64,000 bases of DNA, from contig NC_035443.2 in assembly GCF_002127325.2 (NCBI RefSeq), positions 117,306,646 through 117,370,645 on the forward strand, written 5' to 3'. Below, in pieces: positions 12,929 through 25,740 of the stretch. Positions within the stretch are counted from its first letter, which is position 1. Each line of letters starts with the position of its first letter. The notes below the pieces were generated by a model, which ran no database searches, had not been told where the DNA came from, and was given only the letters and a program-made list of their open reading frames with translations. The stretch is from Helianthus annuus. Its lineage: Eukaryota; Streptophyta; Magnoliopsida; Asterales; Asteraceae. The position numbers and the translations under genes were made by a program.

Positions 12929-14377
12929 ATGAACGCACAAGAAGCACAAGCAGATGATAATGTGGTGAACGGTACGTTCTTTATTAATAATCAGCCAGCA
13001 TCTGTTCTTTTTGATTCAGGTGCCGATAAGAGTTTTGTGTCGTTGTCTTTTGAACCATTGCTTCGCGTGTCTAGAACGAAACTAGGTAAGCCTTTGACAG
13101 TAGAAGTGGCTAGTGGTGAACCCATTGTTCTTGATTCTGTTCTCCGCAACTGCCAGTTGAACCTTAACAACCATCTTTTTCCTATTGACCTCACGCCTAT
13201 GCAACTTGGAAGCTTCGACGTTATCGTGGGTATGGATTGGTTAGCCAAGCATCATGCAGAGATAGTTTATTTCGAGAAGATCATTCGTATGCCGCTTTCG
13301 ACAGGTGAGATCCTACAGGTTCGTGGTGAGAAACCTGCTGGTGGTCTCAAACTCATGTCTTGTTTTAAAGCTCGGAAGTATCTGCGAAAGAACTATGAGG
13401 CATTTTTGGCACATGTTGTAGCAGATAAAGGCAAAGGTAAGTCTATTCAACATATTCCTGTTGTTCGGGATTATCCTGAAGTATTCCCTAAAGAGTTACC
13501 TGGTCTACCCCTAGCACGCCAAGTCGAGTTTCGTATTGATCTCATACCTGGTGCAAATCCCATTGCCAGAGCTCCATATCGTCTTGCACCATCCGAGATG
13601 CAAGAGTTGTCTAAGCAGCTGCAGGAGCTCTCTGATAAAGGTTTTATCCGTCCTAGCTTTTCACCTTGGGGTGCTCCCGTTCTTTTTGTCAAGAAGAAGG
13701 ATGGATCTTTCAGGATGTGTATCGATTATCGTGAGCTTAACAAGCTCACCATCAAGAATCGATATCCCCTACCTCGCATCGATGATCTCTTTGATCAATT
13801 GCAGGGTGCTTCATATTTTCAAAGATTGATCTGCGATCTGGATATCATCAACTTCGTGTGCATGAAGAAGATATTCCCAAGACAGCGTTCCGCACTCGTT
13901 ATGGGCATTATGAATTCACAGTCATGCCATTCGGTTTGACTAATGCTCCTGCTGTTTTCATGGACTTGATGAATAGGGTCTGCAAGCCTTATTTGGATAA
14001 GTTCATCATCGTTTTCATTGATGACATTTTGATATATTCTAAGACGCGAGCTGATCATGAGCAACATCTTCGTCTCACTCTGGAACTCCTAAAGAAAGAG
14101 CAACTTTTCGCCAAATTCTCCAAGTGTGAATTTTGGCATAAAGAAGTTCAATTCCTAGGACATATTGACAAAGAAAAAGGTATTCATGTAGATCCCTCCA
14201 AGATCAGTGCGATTAGGGATTGGGATACGCCTACTACTCCTACTGAAGTTCGTTCTTTTCTTGGTCTAGCGGGTTATTACCGCCGCTTCATTGAAAATTT
14301 CTCGAAGATTGCAGTTCCTCTAACTGCTCTAACTCAGAAGAACAAGCCATTTGATTGGGGATTCAACCAGGAGGAAG
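12929..14377 (+). pseudogene. pol: A2 protease and reverse transcriptase (frameshifted)
   Basis: The protease motif [12 protein letters not shown] lies near 13007-13042. The reverse transcriptase reads through [18 protein letters not shown] to about 13815. There, one T is missing compared with A1 (TCATATTTTC against TCATATTTTTC), shifting the frame. RT continues in the new frame with FIDDILIYS (about 14016-14042) and the thumb/connection segment [17 protein letters not shown]. The gene is cut at 14377 by element B (target GGAAG) and resumes at 23060. Apart from the lesions it is about 98-99% like A1 by eye over the first 1.2 kb. Confidence 0.88.
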
Positions 14378-16128
14378 TGTAATGCCCCTAAATTTAAAAT
14401 CATTAACCACTAAGAAAACCCTAATTAAGACACCCAAGTAATTCTGCACTAACCCTAAAATTTTCAGAATCAGGATCAGGGCCCCTAAAACTCAGGGGGG
14501 GCAAAACCCTAGTTACGATTATCCTCATAACTATCTGTCAAATTCGAAATTTAAGAAACTTTCAACACAGCCAGCCTAGTTACACACGTAGCTACCCTAT
14601 AAACATAGGTTACCCCTCGCGTAGCGCGACGCCCATGGGGGTACCCCTCGCGCTACGCGAAAGGGTCAAATTTCGTGTATAAATAGTAGAGGTTGGGACT
14701 TGAATTCTGGCACAAAATCGACGTTAAAAGTCGAATTATACACGGAGTTATGCTCTGTTTACCACAATTAACACACACAGATCACGAATCGCTGCCGCAA
14801 TCAGGGTAATAACTCGATCGCTATTACGATTCAACATCCGATCGATTATAACTATCCGACGATTGTCCGAGTGCTGCTCAAAATTGAGCTTATACTTTAT
14901 TGTTCATCGTGATTTCGAATTGAATATTTGAGTGCTGTTCGAATTCGGACTATGCTCTGTTATTCGTTGTGAATCCGATCGAATTATTAAGTATTATACT
15001 TTGTCGTTTGTCGATAATTCGATAAATGAGTTGAAGTATTGCACTTGTTAATTGTTGTGAAGGTTTAATCTCGTGAATTGACGTAAATACTGTATTAAGT
15101 TACAAACCTAGTTTGTGTGCATGTTATTTAAATTAGGTTAAAAGATTAATCAGTAGTCTAAACTCTGCCCGTATAAATCTAAAACATTAAGCACAAGGTA
15201 GCTTCACTTTGGAGTTATTAAGGTACGGATCCTTACCCCACTCTTTATTGCTTCATATTCAAATTATTATAAAACCACTAAATTACTATATCTGTTAAAA
15301 ACTCCTCACGTCTTTGATTATCGATTCATTTGACAGTCCGTTCGATTCCTATCCTAATCATTTGATTTAGCTTTCATGTCATGCGATAGTATTATGTTAT
15401 ACTCATTATCGCATGTTCCAATATATGTTCCATTTTGAAAATAAGTTTTATAAGTTATGTGAATAAGACCATTTGTACTCTGATACACTGAGTATCGCTT
15501 CTCGTGGAGTGTCCCACGAGCATGTTGTTGTTGCATCAACATCATGTGCTCCACCCGTGACGGAGAGATCAGTTCACGGCGTCTCTTAAGTACAAGTGTG
15601 GTACATAAGGCTATTAGGAGGCGTATGGATCGATCCTAGGATTTAAGTATAAGGAGGTGGATAACGGGTATGCCAATTCGCCATCTCAGGTGATAACTAT
15701 GCAGGAGTAGCTACCTGTGTATTGTCACGTTTTAAGTTTGCTCATGGGTACATCCGTAAGATATGATTATGAAATTTTGTTCTTGCATCGTATCATTTTC
15801 GCCTAAAGTTCCATCCGGATAAGATTTCATATGAAGCATTTATTTGGTATTTGAGCCTAAAATTCCGTACTGAGCATTCGGCTCATTCCGTAAACTTTTT
15901 GTATATACAGGTCCACAGGCTACTTTGGGAGGGGAAAAGAGAGAAGAATAAAGCCTAGGAATAAATCTGAAGATATTAATTAAATAAGATGAATGTCTCC
16001 ACTTGTATATTAGTCTTAACTTTAATGATCGTGTGGTTGTGTCCTTATCAAATAAATAAATGGAATTATGACTTTTGTTATGTTACCGTTATTGTGACAC
16101 GCCAGCCCTTCCGGGTTGGGGTGTTACA
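14378..16128 (+). repeat. Element B 5' LTR
   Basis: The LTR is 1751 bp, starting TGTAATGCCCC and ending GGGGTGTTACA. It carries the promoter region at 14617-14685 and no credible coding sequence. It has one more G than the 3' LTR in the run near 14505 and otherwise only scattered substitutions. Confidence 0.95.
14617..14685 (+). promoter_or_regulatory. Element B promoter: perfect 13-bp inverted repeat next to TATA
   Basis: TCGCGTAGCGCGA (14617-14629) and its exact reverse complement TCGCGCTACGCGA (14648-14660) could form a hairpin or a paired protein site with an 18-base loop. Each arm is itself preceded by TACCCC. TATAAATA follows at 14678-14685, 17 bases after the second arm. The 3' LTR has the same arrangement at about 21543-21612. 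A promoter role is inferred from position. Confidence 0.6.
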
Positions 16129-16132
16129 GCTA

Positions 16133-16144
16133 TGGTATCAGAGC
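16133..16144 (+). other. Element B primer binding site
   Basis: TGGTATCAGAGC begins four bases after the 5' LTR and matches the 3' end complement of initiator-Met tRNA, the usual primer for Tekay and many other plant LTR elements. Confidence 0.9.
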
Positions 16145-16267
16145 AAAGGCTCTTTCCTGTAGAAAACTTGAAGATAGTAATTAAGACCTGTGAGGAATGG
16201 GTAGATATCTATGATAGGATTCAACTTGATCCCTTATTTGGTTTAACTCCTATGTCTATTCTTATAG

Positions 16268-19200
16268 ATGCCTCCTCGTCGTCCGCCACGTAGGAATACT
16301 CGTACTAACCATGAACGTAACAACACTTCTTCGAATGAGACTCCAGTTGATCCAAACATAATTAATGCTATCAACCAGGCTGTTGCTGGGTTGCTTCCAA
16401 ACCTGGTTGCTCAAACAGCTGAGGCCGTTATTCAACAAACTCTTCATCCAGAACGCACTAACACTAATCCAATCTCTGGTGGTGAAACTCGTGAGAATAC
16501 CACTAACAATATTACTTATAGTATAGACATATGGATTAGTAAATTCCAAAAACAAAAGCCGAAATCCTTTAGTCACGCTACTAATCCAGTCGAAGCAAGA
16601 AACTGGATAGCTCATGTTGAAAAGATCTTCGGAGTTCTTGGAGTTCCGGAGCAATACAAAGTTAGACTGGCTACCTACAAATTTGAAGATGACGCACAAA
16701 CTTGGTGGGAAGGATATAAGCAAGTCAAAGGAGGGGATGATTTTGACGCTAATCTTTCATGGGTCGACTTTCGTAATATCTTTTACGATAAGTATTTTTC
16801 GACCGCTGATAAAGAAGCTTATATCAGGGAGTATGCAATAATCCAACAGGGGAGTGATGAACCAGCCTCTGAGTTCATTACTCGATTTTCAAGGTTGGCT
16901 AGTATTGTAGGAGATGTTGCAGGATCAGCAGAAGTCCAGGCAGAAAAATGCAAGTGGGCAGTTAATGATCGAATTCGGAAATCGATCATGTACATGAAAT
17001 TTAAGGATATCACCGAAGTTGCTGATGCAATCAAAACTTTTGAATTCGAAAGGAAAGAATTCCTATCTCGAACTGGGGATAATAAGAAGAGAAATAGAGA
17101 AGGCCAATTTAAGCAAGAAATCAGCCAATCATCCACTACACCACAGCATCAAGATCGTAAAGTGCAAGGAAATCAAAACTCTGGAAATCAAGCACGTCCA
17201 TGGCAACCTAGACTTCAAAACCTGAGGCCTGCTCAAAACCAGATTCAGTTGTATGCAGAACCTATTAGAGCTCAACCACTGAATCAACAAGTAAACCCGA
17301 ATCAGATTACATATCCTCTATGTAATACTTGTGGTAAGAGACATCAGGGCGTATGTCACCGAAGTACAGGAGCATGCTTTAGATGTGGCCAAACTGGACA
17401 CATGATCAAGGAATGTCCTAAGAAAGATACTAAGAAGAATAATCAACCCAATGTTGGAGGAAGAATTTTCGCACTTTCTGCTACTGACGCTGCTAATATT
17501 CCAGGTACTGTATCTGGAACCCTTCAGATTGGTGAACGTAGTATCTATGTGTTATTCGATACAGGAGCGACCCATTCTTTAGTATCCCACTCGTTTACTA
17601 AGTATCTTCCGATAAGACCAACTCTCTTAGATCACACTTTCACCATTTCCACTCCCATAGGAACTTCATCTGTAATCACTTACGTATATAAAGATTGTCC
17701 GATCCGTATTGAATCTATTGTGTGTAAGGCAGACCTATTTCCAATACATATGTGTGACTTTGATGTTATTCTAGGAATAGATTGGTTGTCTAGACATCGT
17801 GTAACTATAGATTGTCATTCTCGCCGAGTTATTTTCGGTGATCTTCATCATCCTGATATTATATATCAGGGAACTCAAGCTCATAAAACTCTTAAAATTA
17901 TCTCTGCGCTTAAGGCTCGAAAATCCATATCAAACGGCTGTGCTGGATTCCTAGCATCGATTAAGGATACTTCTGCTAGTATTAAGAGTATCGATAGCCA
18001 CTCCGTTGTTCGTGAATATCCTGATGTATTTCCGGATGAACTCCCGGGATTACCACCCGACCGTCAGTTGGAATTCACCATCGACTTGATCTCTGGTGCC
18101 GAACCTATTTCTAAAGCTCCATACCGTATGGCCCCGATGGAACTGAAGGAGTTGAAGGAACAATTGCAAGAATTGTTAGATTTAGGATTCATAAGACCCA
18201 GTGTTTCACCTTGGGGTGCTCCGGTCTTATTTGTAAAGAAGAAAGACGGTAGTATGCGTTTATGTATTGACTACCGAGAGCTGAACAAGATTACTATTCG
18301 TAATCAGTATCCTCTGCCTCGCATTGATGATCTCTTTGATCAACTTCAAGGGGCTCAGTTCTTCTCAAAAATCGACCTAAGGTCTGGGTACCATCAGTTA
18401 AAGGTCAAGAATGAGGATGTTCCCAAGACCGCTTTTCGTACTCGATATGGTCATTACGAATTTTTGGTTATGCCCTTTGGGCTAACTAATGCACCCGCAG
18501 TCTTTATGGATTTGATGAATCGCGTATTTCACAAATTCCTAGACAAATTCGTTATTGTCTGTATCGATGACATTTTGGTATATTCTAAAAGTCGCGAAGA
18601 GCATGAAGCACATCTACATGAAGTACTTGGAACCTTGCGGCATGAGAAATTGTACGCGAAGTTCTCCAAATGTGACTTTTGGCTTAGCCAAGTATCATTT
18701 CTAGGTCATGTCATATCAGCAGAGGGAATTATGGTAGACCCAACAAAGGTTGAAGCTATTATAAAATGGCCAAGACCCACTTCTGTTACCGAAATACGAA
18801 GTTTCTTGGGTCTTGCTGGCTATTACCGAAGATTTGTTGAAAGATTCTCGGTAATTGCTTTACCACTCACAAAACTCCTCAGGAAAGGGGTGAAGTACTC
18901 ATGGAATGAAGAACAAGAGAAAAGCTTTGAAGAATTAAAGAAACGACTCGTATCCTCTCCGATACTCGCTCTTCCTTCTGGATCAGGAGGTTACCAAGTC
19001 TACATTGATGCCTCAAAGAAAGGATTAGGTTGTGTGCTAATGCAACATGGGAAGGTTATCGCTTATGCCTCCCGTCAGTTGAAGCCTTATGAAGTTAACT
19101 ATCCTACACATGATTTAGAATTAGCCGCAGTCGTCTTTGCACTTAAGATTTGGCGACATTATCTGTATGGTGAAAGTTGTGACATCTTTACCGACCACAA

Positions 19201-20896
19201 GAGCCTCAAGTATATATTTACGCAGAAGAAGCTAAATATGAGGCAAAGAAGGTGGTTAGAACTTTTAAAAGATTATGACACAAATATTCAATACCATCCA
19301 GGCAAAGCCAATGTAGTAGCTGACGCATTAAGCCGAAAGAACTCCGGGACTATATCTTGCCTACAAATTCAACCTCATATTAGGAGGGATCTCGAAAGGA
19401 TGGACATTTGGCTTCAGGTTAGTAAATCTGATGGATATCTAGCTAGAATGCAGATTGAACCCAACCTCATATCCCGGATTAAAGAAGCACAAAAGCAAGA
19501 TGGAGAACTTTGGGCAATTGTGCAAAATCTCGAGGTGGGTAAGCAATCTGAATTTAGTATAGACCATCAGGGGGTGATTTGGTGCGGCAAAAGACTTTGT
19601 GTACCCGATGACTCCACCCTTCGTGAGTCATTGTTAGCCGAAGCTCACAGCTCACCATTTTCGATTCACCCAGGATCTACCAAGATGTATAGAGATTTAA
19701 GACAGAACTTCTGGTGGAATGGCATGAAGGAAGACGTTGCTCGATACGTAAGTAAATGTCTCACTTGCCAACAAGTGAAAATTGAACACAAACGAGCAAG
19801 CGGTCTGTTGCAGCCATTGGATATTCCCATATGGAAGTGGGATGAGATCACAATGGATTTTGTTATTGGTTTACCTAAGACATTCAAGAAGAATGATGTT
19901 GTATGGGTTGTTGTCGATAGATTATCAAAGTCAGCACATTTTCTACCAATTCAGCAAGGATTCTCGGTTAATAAGTTATCCGAAATATTTCTTCAAGAAA
20001 TTATTCGACTCCATGGCACACCATCTTCCATTGTTTCCGATAGAGACCCACGTTTCACCTCACGATTTTGGAAAGGTTTTCAGGCAGCTTGGGGGACACG
20101 ACTAAAGTTTAGTACGGCTTTCCATCCACAAACAGATGGGCAGTCAGAACGCACGATTCAGACCTTGGAAGACATGCTCCGAGCATGCGCACTTGAATGG
20201 TCTGGAAATTGGGATGAATATTTATGTCTTGTTGAGTTCGCTTACAACAATAGTTGGCAAGCAAGTATTGGCATGGCACCTTTTGAGCTTTTGTACGGTC
20301 GGAAATGTCGCGCACCATTATGCTGGGATGAAGTCGGAGAAAAGATTATTGAAGGGCCAGAATTAGTTCAGATTACAAATGAAAAAGTCACTATGGCCCG
20401 AGAAAAACTGAAAGAAGCTCAGAGTAGACAAAAGAGCTATGCAGATCAAGATAGACGACCCCTCGAATTTAAAATTGGTGACCACGTATTCTTAAAGGTA
20501 TCACCTTGGCGTGGTGTTCGTAGATTTGGAATTAAAGGGAAACTTAGTCCCCGTTTCATCGGTCCATTTGAAATCCTTGAAAGAATTGGAGAAGTGTCAT
20601 ATCGACTGGCTTTACCGCCTCAACTCTCTCACGTTCATAACGTTTTTCATATATCCTCTTTAAGAGGATATACTTATCATCCACTCCACGTCATTAGTTA
20701 TCCGTTACTTACGATTCACGAAGATTTGTCCTACGAAGAGGAACCAGAAGCCATCTTAGATCGACAAGAAAGGGTTTTGCGTAGGAAAGTAATTCCGTTT
20801 GTTAAAATCCTTTGGAAAAATCACTCTGAACACGAAGCAACATGGGAATCTGAAGAATCAATTCGTTCTCTATACCCTAATCTATTCTCGCAATAG
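16268..20896 (+). CDS. gag-pol: Element B Gag-Pol polyprotein with chromodomain-like tail
   Basis: An unbroken 1542-residue polyprotein starts [10 protein letters not shown] at the first ATG after the leader. Order: Gag capsid-like domain (~90-230, [16 protein letters not shown]), zinc knuckle [14 protein letters not shown] (~370), aspartic protease [12 protein letters not shown] (catalytic D ~431), reverse transcriptase with CIDDILVYS (~766-774), and RNase H ([15 protein letters not shown], ~915). Integrase follows with a zinc-binding [25 protein letters not shown] segment (~1130-1165), [12 protein letters not shown] (~1258) and [19 protein letters not shown]. Then come a GPF module and a chromodomain-like end ([14 protein letters not shown] ... 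YPNLF). Every catalytic residue I looked for is present. It makes the complete set of enzymes to copy and integrate the element, with integration probably directed to heterochromatin. Processing into mature proteins is expected from the family. Confidence 0.95.
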   Translation: MPPRRPPRRNTRTNHERNNTSSNETPVDPNIINAINQAVAGLLPNLVAQTAEAVIQQTLHPERTNTNPISGGETRENTTNNITYSIDIWISKFQKQKPKSFSHATNPVEARNWIAHVEKIFGVLGVPEQYKVRLATYKFEDDAQTWWEGYKQVKGGDDFDANLSWVDFRNIFYDKYFSTADKEAYIREYAIIQQGSDEPASEFITRFSRLASIVGDVAGSAEVQAEKCKWAVNDRIRKSIMYMKFKDITEVADAIKTFEFERKEFLSRTGDNKKRNREGQFKQEISQSSTTPQHQDRKVQGNQNSGNQARPWQPRLQNLRPAQNQIQLYAEPIRAQPLNQQVNPNQITYPLCNTCGKRHQGVCHRSTGACFRCGQTGHMIKECPKKDTKKNNQPNVGGRIFALSATDAANIPGTVSGTLQIGERSIYVLFDTGATHSLVSHSFTKYLPIRPTLLDHTFTISTPIGTSSVITYVYKDCPIRIESIVCKADLFPIHMCDFDVILGIDWLSRHRVTIDCHSRRVIFGDLHHPDIIYQGTQAHKTLKIISALKARKSISNGCAGFLASIKDTSASIKSIDSHSVVREYPDVFPDELPGLPPDRQLEFTIDLISGAEPISKAPYRMAPMELKELKEQLQELLDLGFIRPSVSPWGAPVLFVKKKDGSMRLCIDYRELNKITIRNQYPLPRIDDLFDQLQGAQFFSKIDLRSGYHQLKVKNEDVPKTAFRTRYGHYEFLVMPFGLTNAPAVFMDLMNRVFHKFLDKFVIVCIDDILVYSKSREEHEAHLHEVLGTLRHEKLYAKFSKCDFWLSQVSFLGHVISAEGIMVDPTKVEAIIKWPRPTSVTEIRSFLGLAGYYRRFVERFSVIALPLTKLLRKGVKYSWNEEQEKSFEELKKRLVSSPILALPSGSGGYQVYIDASKKGLGCVLMQHGKVIAYASRQLKPYEVNYPTHDLELAAVVFALKIWRHYLYGESCDIFTDHKSLKYIFTQKKLNMRQRRWLELLKDYDTNIQYHPGKANVVADALSRKNSGTISCLQIQPHIRRDLERMDIWLQVSKSDGYLARMQIEPNLISRIKEAQKQDGELWAIVQNLEVGKQSEFSIDHQGVIWCGKRLCVPDDSTLRESLLAEAHSSPFSIHPGSTKMYRDLRQNFWWNGMKEDVARYVSKCLTCQQVKIEHKRASGLLQPLDIPIWKWDEITMDFVIGLPKTFKKNDVVWVVVDRLSKSAHFLPIQQGFSVNKLSEIFLQEIIRLHGTPSSIVSDRDPRFTSRFWKGFQAAWGTRLKFSTAFHPQTDGQSERTIQTLEDMLRACALEWSGNWDEYLCLVEFAYNNSWQASIGMAPFELLYGRKCRAPLCWDEVGEKIIEGPELVQITNEKVTMAREKLKEAQSRQKSYADQDRRPLEFKIGDHVFLKVSPWRGVRRFGIKGKLSPRFIGPFEILERIGEVSYRLALPPQLSHVHNVFHISSLRGYTYHPLHVISYPLLTIHEDLSYEEEPEAILDRQERVLRRKVIPFVKILWKNHSEHEATWESEESIRSLYPNLFSQ

Positions 20897-21304
20897 AATT
20901 TTAGTCGAGTAACGGTAAATCTTGCTATTTGATATATGTTCATTTGTTTCTGTTTATGGTCATTTATGCTTTACCTTATGAGAAGATATTTTAGCTATGA
21001 CTAAGTATATCTATGTAGGAAATATCAGTACTAATAGTCACTCTAAGTATCTGTAAGTCTCTATTAACTTCTCATACGGAAAGAATATTTTAAGAAGGAC
21101 CATTAGGACACATATATAGGATAATTGACAAGTATAGTCATGACCTTAGTTATAGATTTCAGATACACATGTGTGGTTAGGAGGTTCTAGTTATATAAGT
21201 TAGTAACTCTGCTATAAAATTTTCATTTCTGGTACTTATGCGATAGGTTATATGCTTATTTGCAAAAATTTCGAGGACGAAATTTCTTTTAAGGGGGTAA
21301 TAGT
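20897..21304 (+). other. Element B 3' untranslated region and polypurine tract
   Basis: This is about 400 bases of AT-rich non-coding sequence after the polyprotein stop. It ends with the TTTCGAGGACGAAATTTC motif common before chromovirus 3' LTRs and the purine tract AAGGGGGTAATAG (21291-21303), next to the 3' LTR start. Confidence 0.8.
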
Positions 21305-23054
21305 TGTAATGCCCCTAAATTTAAAATCATTAACCACTAAGAAAACCCTAATTAAGACACCCAAGTAATTCTGCACTAACCCTAAAATTTTCAGAATCAG
21401 GATCAGGGCCCCTAAAACTCAGGGGGGCAAAACCCTAGTTACGATTATCCTCATAACTATCTGTCAAATTTGAAATTTAAGAAACTGTCAACACAGCAAG
21501 CCTAGTTACACACGTAGCTACCCTATAAACATAGGTTACCCCTCGCGTAGCGCGACGCCCATGGGGGTACCCCTCGCGCTACGCGACAGGGTCAAATTTC
21601 GTGTATAAATAGTAGATGTTGGGACTTGAATTCTGGCACAAAATCGACGTTAAAAGTCGAATTATACACGGAGTTATGCTCTGTTTACCACAATTAACAC
21701 ACACAGATCACGAATCGCTGCCGCAATCAGGGTAATAACTCGATCGCTATTACGATTCAACATCCGATCGATTATAACTATCCGACGATTGTCCGAGTGC
21801 TGCTCAAAATTGAGCTCATACTTTATTGTTCATCGTGATTTCGACTTGAATATTTGAGTGCTGTTCGAATTCGGACTATGCTCTGTTATTCGTTGTGAAT
21901 CCGATCGAATTATTAAGTATTATACTTTGTCGTTTGTCGATAATTCGATAAATGAGTTGAAGTATTGCACTTGTTAATTGTTGTGAAGGTTTAATCTCGT
22001 GAATTGACGTAAATGCTGTATTAAGTTACTAACCTAGTTTGTGTGCATGTTACTTAAATTAGGTTAAAAGATTAATCAGTAGTCTAAACTCTGCCCGTAT
22101 AAATCTAAAACATTAAGCACAAGGTAGCTTCACTTTGGAGTTATTAAGGTACGGATCCTTACCCCACTCTTTATTGCTTCATATTCAAATTATTATAAAA
22201 CCACTAAATTACTATATCTGTTAAAAACTCCTCACGTCTTTGATTATCGATTCATTTGACAGTCCGTTCGATTCCTATCCTAATCATTTGATTTAGCTTT
22301 CATGTCATGCGATAGTATTATGTTATACTCATTATCGCATGTTCCAATATATGTTCCATTTTGAAAATAAGTTTTATAAGTTATGTGAATAAGACCATTT
22401 GTACTCTGATACCCTGAGTATCGCTTCTCGTGGAGTGTCCCACGAGCATGTTGTTGTGGCATCAACATCATGTGCTCCATCCGTGACGGAGAGATCAGTT
22501 CACGGCGTCTCTTAAGTACAAGTGTGGTACATAAGGCTATTAGGAGGCGTATGGATCGATCCTAGGATTTAAGTATAAGGAGGTGGATAACGGGTATGCC
22601 AATTCGCCATCTCAGGTGATAACTATGCAGGAGTAGCTACCTGTGTATTGTCACGTTTTAAGTTTGCTCATGGGTACATCCGTAAGATATGATTATGAAA
22701 TTTTGTTCTTGCATCGTATCATTTTCGCCTAAAGTTCCATCCGGATAAGATTTCACATGAAGCATTTATTTGGTATTTGAGCCTAAAATTCCGTACTGAG
22801 CATTCGGCTCATTCCGTAAACTTTTTGTATATACAGGTCCACAGGCTACTTTGGGAGGGGAAAAGAGAGAAGAATAAAGCCTAGGAATAAATCTGAAGAT
22901 ATTAATTAAATAAGATGAATGTCTCCACTTGTATATTAGTCTTAACTTTAATGATCGTGTGGTTGTGTCCTTATCAAATAAATAAATGGAATTATGACTT
23001 TTGTTATGTTACCGTTATTGTGACACGCCGGCCCTTCCGGGTTGGGGTGTTACA
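21305..23054 (+). repeat. Element B 3' LTR
   Basis: The LTR is 1750 bp from TGTAATGCCCC to GGGTGTTACA and about 99% identical to the 5' LTR. It retains the CGCG inverted repeat and TATA box. The right target duplication GGAAG (23055-23059) follows. Confidence 0.95.
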
Positions 23055-24974
23055 GGAAGCGTTTCTGACTTTGAAACAAAGACTTTGCGACACGCCTGTT
23101 CTAACTTTGCCTGAGGGCAATGATGATTTCGTCGTTTATTGTGATGCATCTAAATTAGGTCTTGGCTGCGTCCTGATGCAAAGAAACAAAGTCATAGTAT
23201 ACGCATCGAGGAAGTTGAAGATACATGAGAAGAACTACACCACTCATGATCTTGAGTTGGGTGCAGTTGTCTTCGCTCTTAAGATCTAGAGACACTATTT
23301 GTACGGTACAAAATGTGTGGTTTTTACTGACCACAAAAGTCTTCAGCATATCTTCAATCAGAAAGAACTTAACATGAGGCAACGACGTTGGTTTGAGCTT
23401 CTAACGACTATGACTGCGAAATTCGCTATCATCCTGGTAAGGCGAATGTCGTAGCCGATGCATTAAGTCGCAAGGAACGTACTAAGCTTCATTATGTTCG
23501 TGTTCAATCTGATATTCAAGCTCAATCCGATATCCAAGCACGTATTTCTCAGGCTCAACAATCTTGTGTTTCACAAGGTTTGATGGATAAGGAATTTCCT
23601 TATCACATAACACCTGATCTGGAACTGAAGGACAATGGATCGTATTACTTCATGGACCGTTTGTGGGTCCCAAGACAAGATAACCTCCGCACATTGCTTA
23701 TGGATGAAGCCCATAAATCTCGTTATTCTATTCATCCTGGCTCATATAAGATGTATAAGGATCTTCGTATTCAGTTTTGGTGGCCTGGTATGAAGAAAGA
23801 CATTGCCTTATATGTATCAAAATGCCTTACTTGTCTTAAGGTTAAGGCTGAACATCAGCGTCCTTCTGGTTTATTGGAACAACCAGAGATCCCAGTTTGG
23901 AAATGGGAAAACATTACTATGGATCTCATTACTAAACTCCCGCGCACAAAGAAAGGTCATGATGCCATCTGGGTAGTTGTTGATCGTCTTACTAAATCAG
24001 CACATTTCTTGCCAATCCGTGAGGATTTTTCGGCTGACAAACTTGCTAAAATCTATGTGGATGAGATTGTAGCTCGACATGGTGTTCTTTTGAACATCAT
24101 TTCTGACAGAGATGCTCGTTTCACTTCTCATTTTTGGAGAACCATGCAATCTGCTATGGGGACCCAACTTAATCTGAGCACAGTTTATCATCCGCAAACG
24201 GATGGTCAATCTGAAAGAACAATCCAGACTCTGGAGGATATGCTTAGAGCTTGTGTGATCGATTTTGGTGGTAGTTGGGATTCACATCTTCCGTTGATTG
24301 AATTCTCCTACAACAACAGTTATCACTCCAGCATCAACATGGCTCCTTTCGAGGCTCTCTATGGTCGAAAATGTCGTTCACCAGTCTGCTGGAATGAGAT
24401 CGGCTAGGCTCAGCTTACTGGACCTGCCCTCATTTTGGAGACAACAGATAAGGTAAAGAAAGTTCGTGATAACCTTCAGACAGCTAGAAGCCGTCAAAAG
24501 AGTTACGAGGACCTAAAACGCAAGCCCTTGGATTTTCAAGTCAGTGATCGTGTATTACTTAAGGTCTCACCTTGGAAGGGTGTGATCAGGTTTGAAAAGA
24601 AAGGAAAACTTGCACCTAGATACGTTGGACCATTCAAGATCGTCGAAAGAATCGGTAAGGTAGCCTACAGACTTGCGTTACCTCCTGAACTTGGAAATGT
24701 TCATCCAACCTTTCACGTAACCAATCTCAAGAAGTGTTTAGCTGATGAGAACCTCCACATACCGCTTGACGAAATCCGTGTTGATAAAACACTGAAATTT
24801 GTTGAGAAACCGGTGGAAATCATGGAACGTGAAGTCAAGTGGCTTAAACGCAAGCACATTCCTTTGGTCAAGGTTCGCTGGGAATCTAAACGTGGACCCG
24901 AGTTTACTTGGGAACGCGAAGATCAAATGAAGGCAATATATCCACATCTTTTTCCACGAGTTTCCTCTAAATAA
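23055..24974 (+). pseudogene. pol: A2 RNase H, integrase and chromodomain-like tail (broken)
   Basis: This is the continuation of A2 pol after element B; 23055-23059 is the duplicated target. RNase H motifs [17 protein letters not shown] and [13 protein letters not shown] are followed by an integrase with [24 protein letters not shown] and [13 protein letters not shown], then GPF and chromodomain-like segments to the stop at 24972-24974. Lesions are TAG at 23287-23289 (Trp in A1), a one-base deletion near 23405, and TAG at 24405-24407 (Glu in A1). These differ from the A1 lesions, so they arose after the two copies separated. The CGA codon at the A1 integrase stop is intact here. Confidence 0.88.
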
Positions 24975-25008
24975 ATTTCGGGACGAAATTTCCACAAGTA
25001 GGGGAGAC
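24975..25008 (+). other. A2 3' untranslated end and polypurine tract
   Basis: The AAATTTCGGGACGAAATTT motif is followed by the purine tract AGTAGGGGAGAC directly before the LTR at 25009. It matches the A1 counterpart at 7849-7882 with a few substitutions. Confidence 0.75.
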
Positions 25009-25732
25009 TGTAACATTTATGCTTGAAATCATTGTGAACAGTTCAGTTATCAATAAAACAAGTTATTTGATCCCAATGTTTGTTTGTTTATGTGACAACC
25101 GGTAATTTACGGATCTTAATTACGTGATTAACAAGCGATTTACGCAACAATAAAAAGTGTTTACAGCGCAGATCGACTTAATTAGGGCTTTGGAGTGCCT
25201 CGGAACGTCTACCCGACTTTACAGTGCACGAATAGTGATTTCGGAGGAACATGCTAAACGTTAAGCGACAACGGATTGAAACCGTACAGAGTACTGACAA
25301 CGCCGACAGATATCAAATTTTTACGATATATTTTAGCTTCGTAATTAAATTTTAGTGACTACAGTCGAAACCGGATTAAAGAAGGCAACGATATAATTTT
25401 TCGCGATTATTACCGTGATCAATGAACGGGCGTGCTAACAACAACTACCGACCGTGTTTTTGTTTTTGACGTTAAACAGAGTTCAGAACTCTAACAACGG
25501 GTCTCGTAGGAATTACGGGCCACTTACACATGAGATGGGCTTGTAGGCCCTGGGCCCAAGACCCACAAGCCTAAACCCGTGCATAATGCACAAGATCTAC
25601 AGAATCTTATGAGATCTAACAAAATATTACCAAATCTCTCCAAAAGATTTTGGTTCAAAGGGAAAAACGCTTGACCTGGATGTAATAGAAATGCACAAGA
25701 GAACCTTTAACCCTCAAAACTCTATATATAGC

Positions 25733-25740
25733 ACCTTATG
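25733..25740 (+). promoter_or_regulatory. TATA box of solo LTR S2
   Basis: TATATATA follows an AT-rich stretch and is followed about 60-200 bases later by a pyrimidine-rich CTCTCTCT leader, the usual look of a plant core promoter. A promoter role is inferred from this arrangement. Confidence 0.5.

Larger units (their letters stand above)
14378..23054 (+). mobile_element. Intact Tekay-type element B, 8.7 kb
   Basis: This is a complete LTR element: 5' LTR 14378-16128, primer site 16133-16144, one polyprotein 16268-20896, purine tract just before 21305, 3' LTR 21305-23054. The flanking duplication GGAAG (14373-14377 and 23055-23059) is perfect, and removing the element rejoins A2 RNase H. By eye the two LTRs differ by about 16 substitutions and one single-base indel in 1750 bp. 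At a commonly used plant LTR rate of 1.3e-8 per site per year that suggests a few hundred thousand years; this dating is an inference. It is the best candidate here for an autonomous element. Confidence 0.95.

Noticed and set aside
15354..15554. 66-residue minus-strand frame in the B LTR, repeated at 22280
   Set aside because: LTR sequence; present twice because the LTRs are duplicates, with no recognisable protein.
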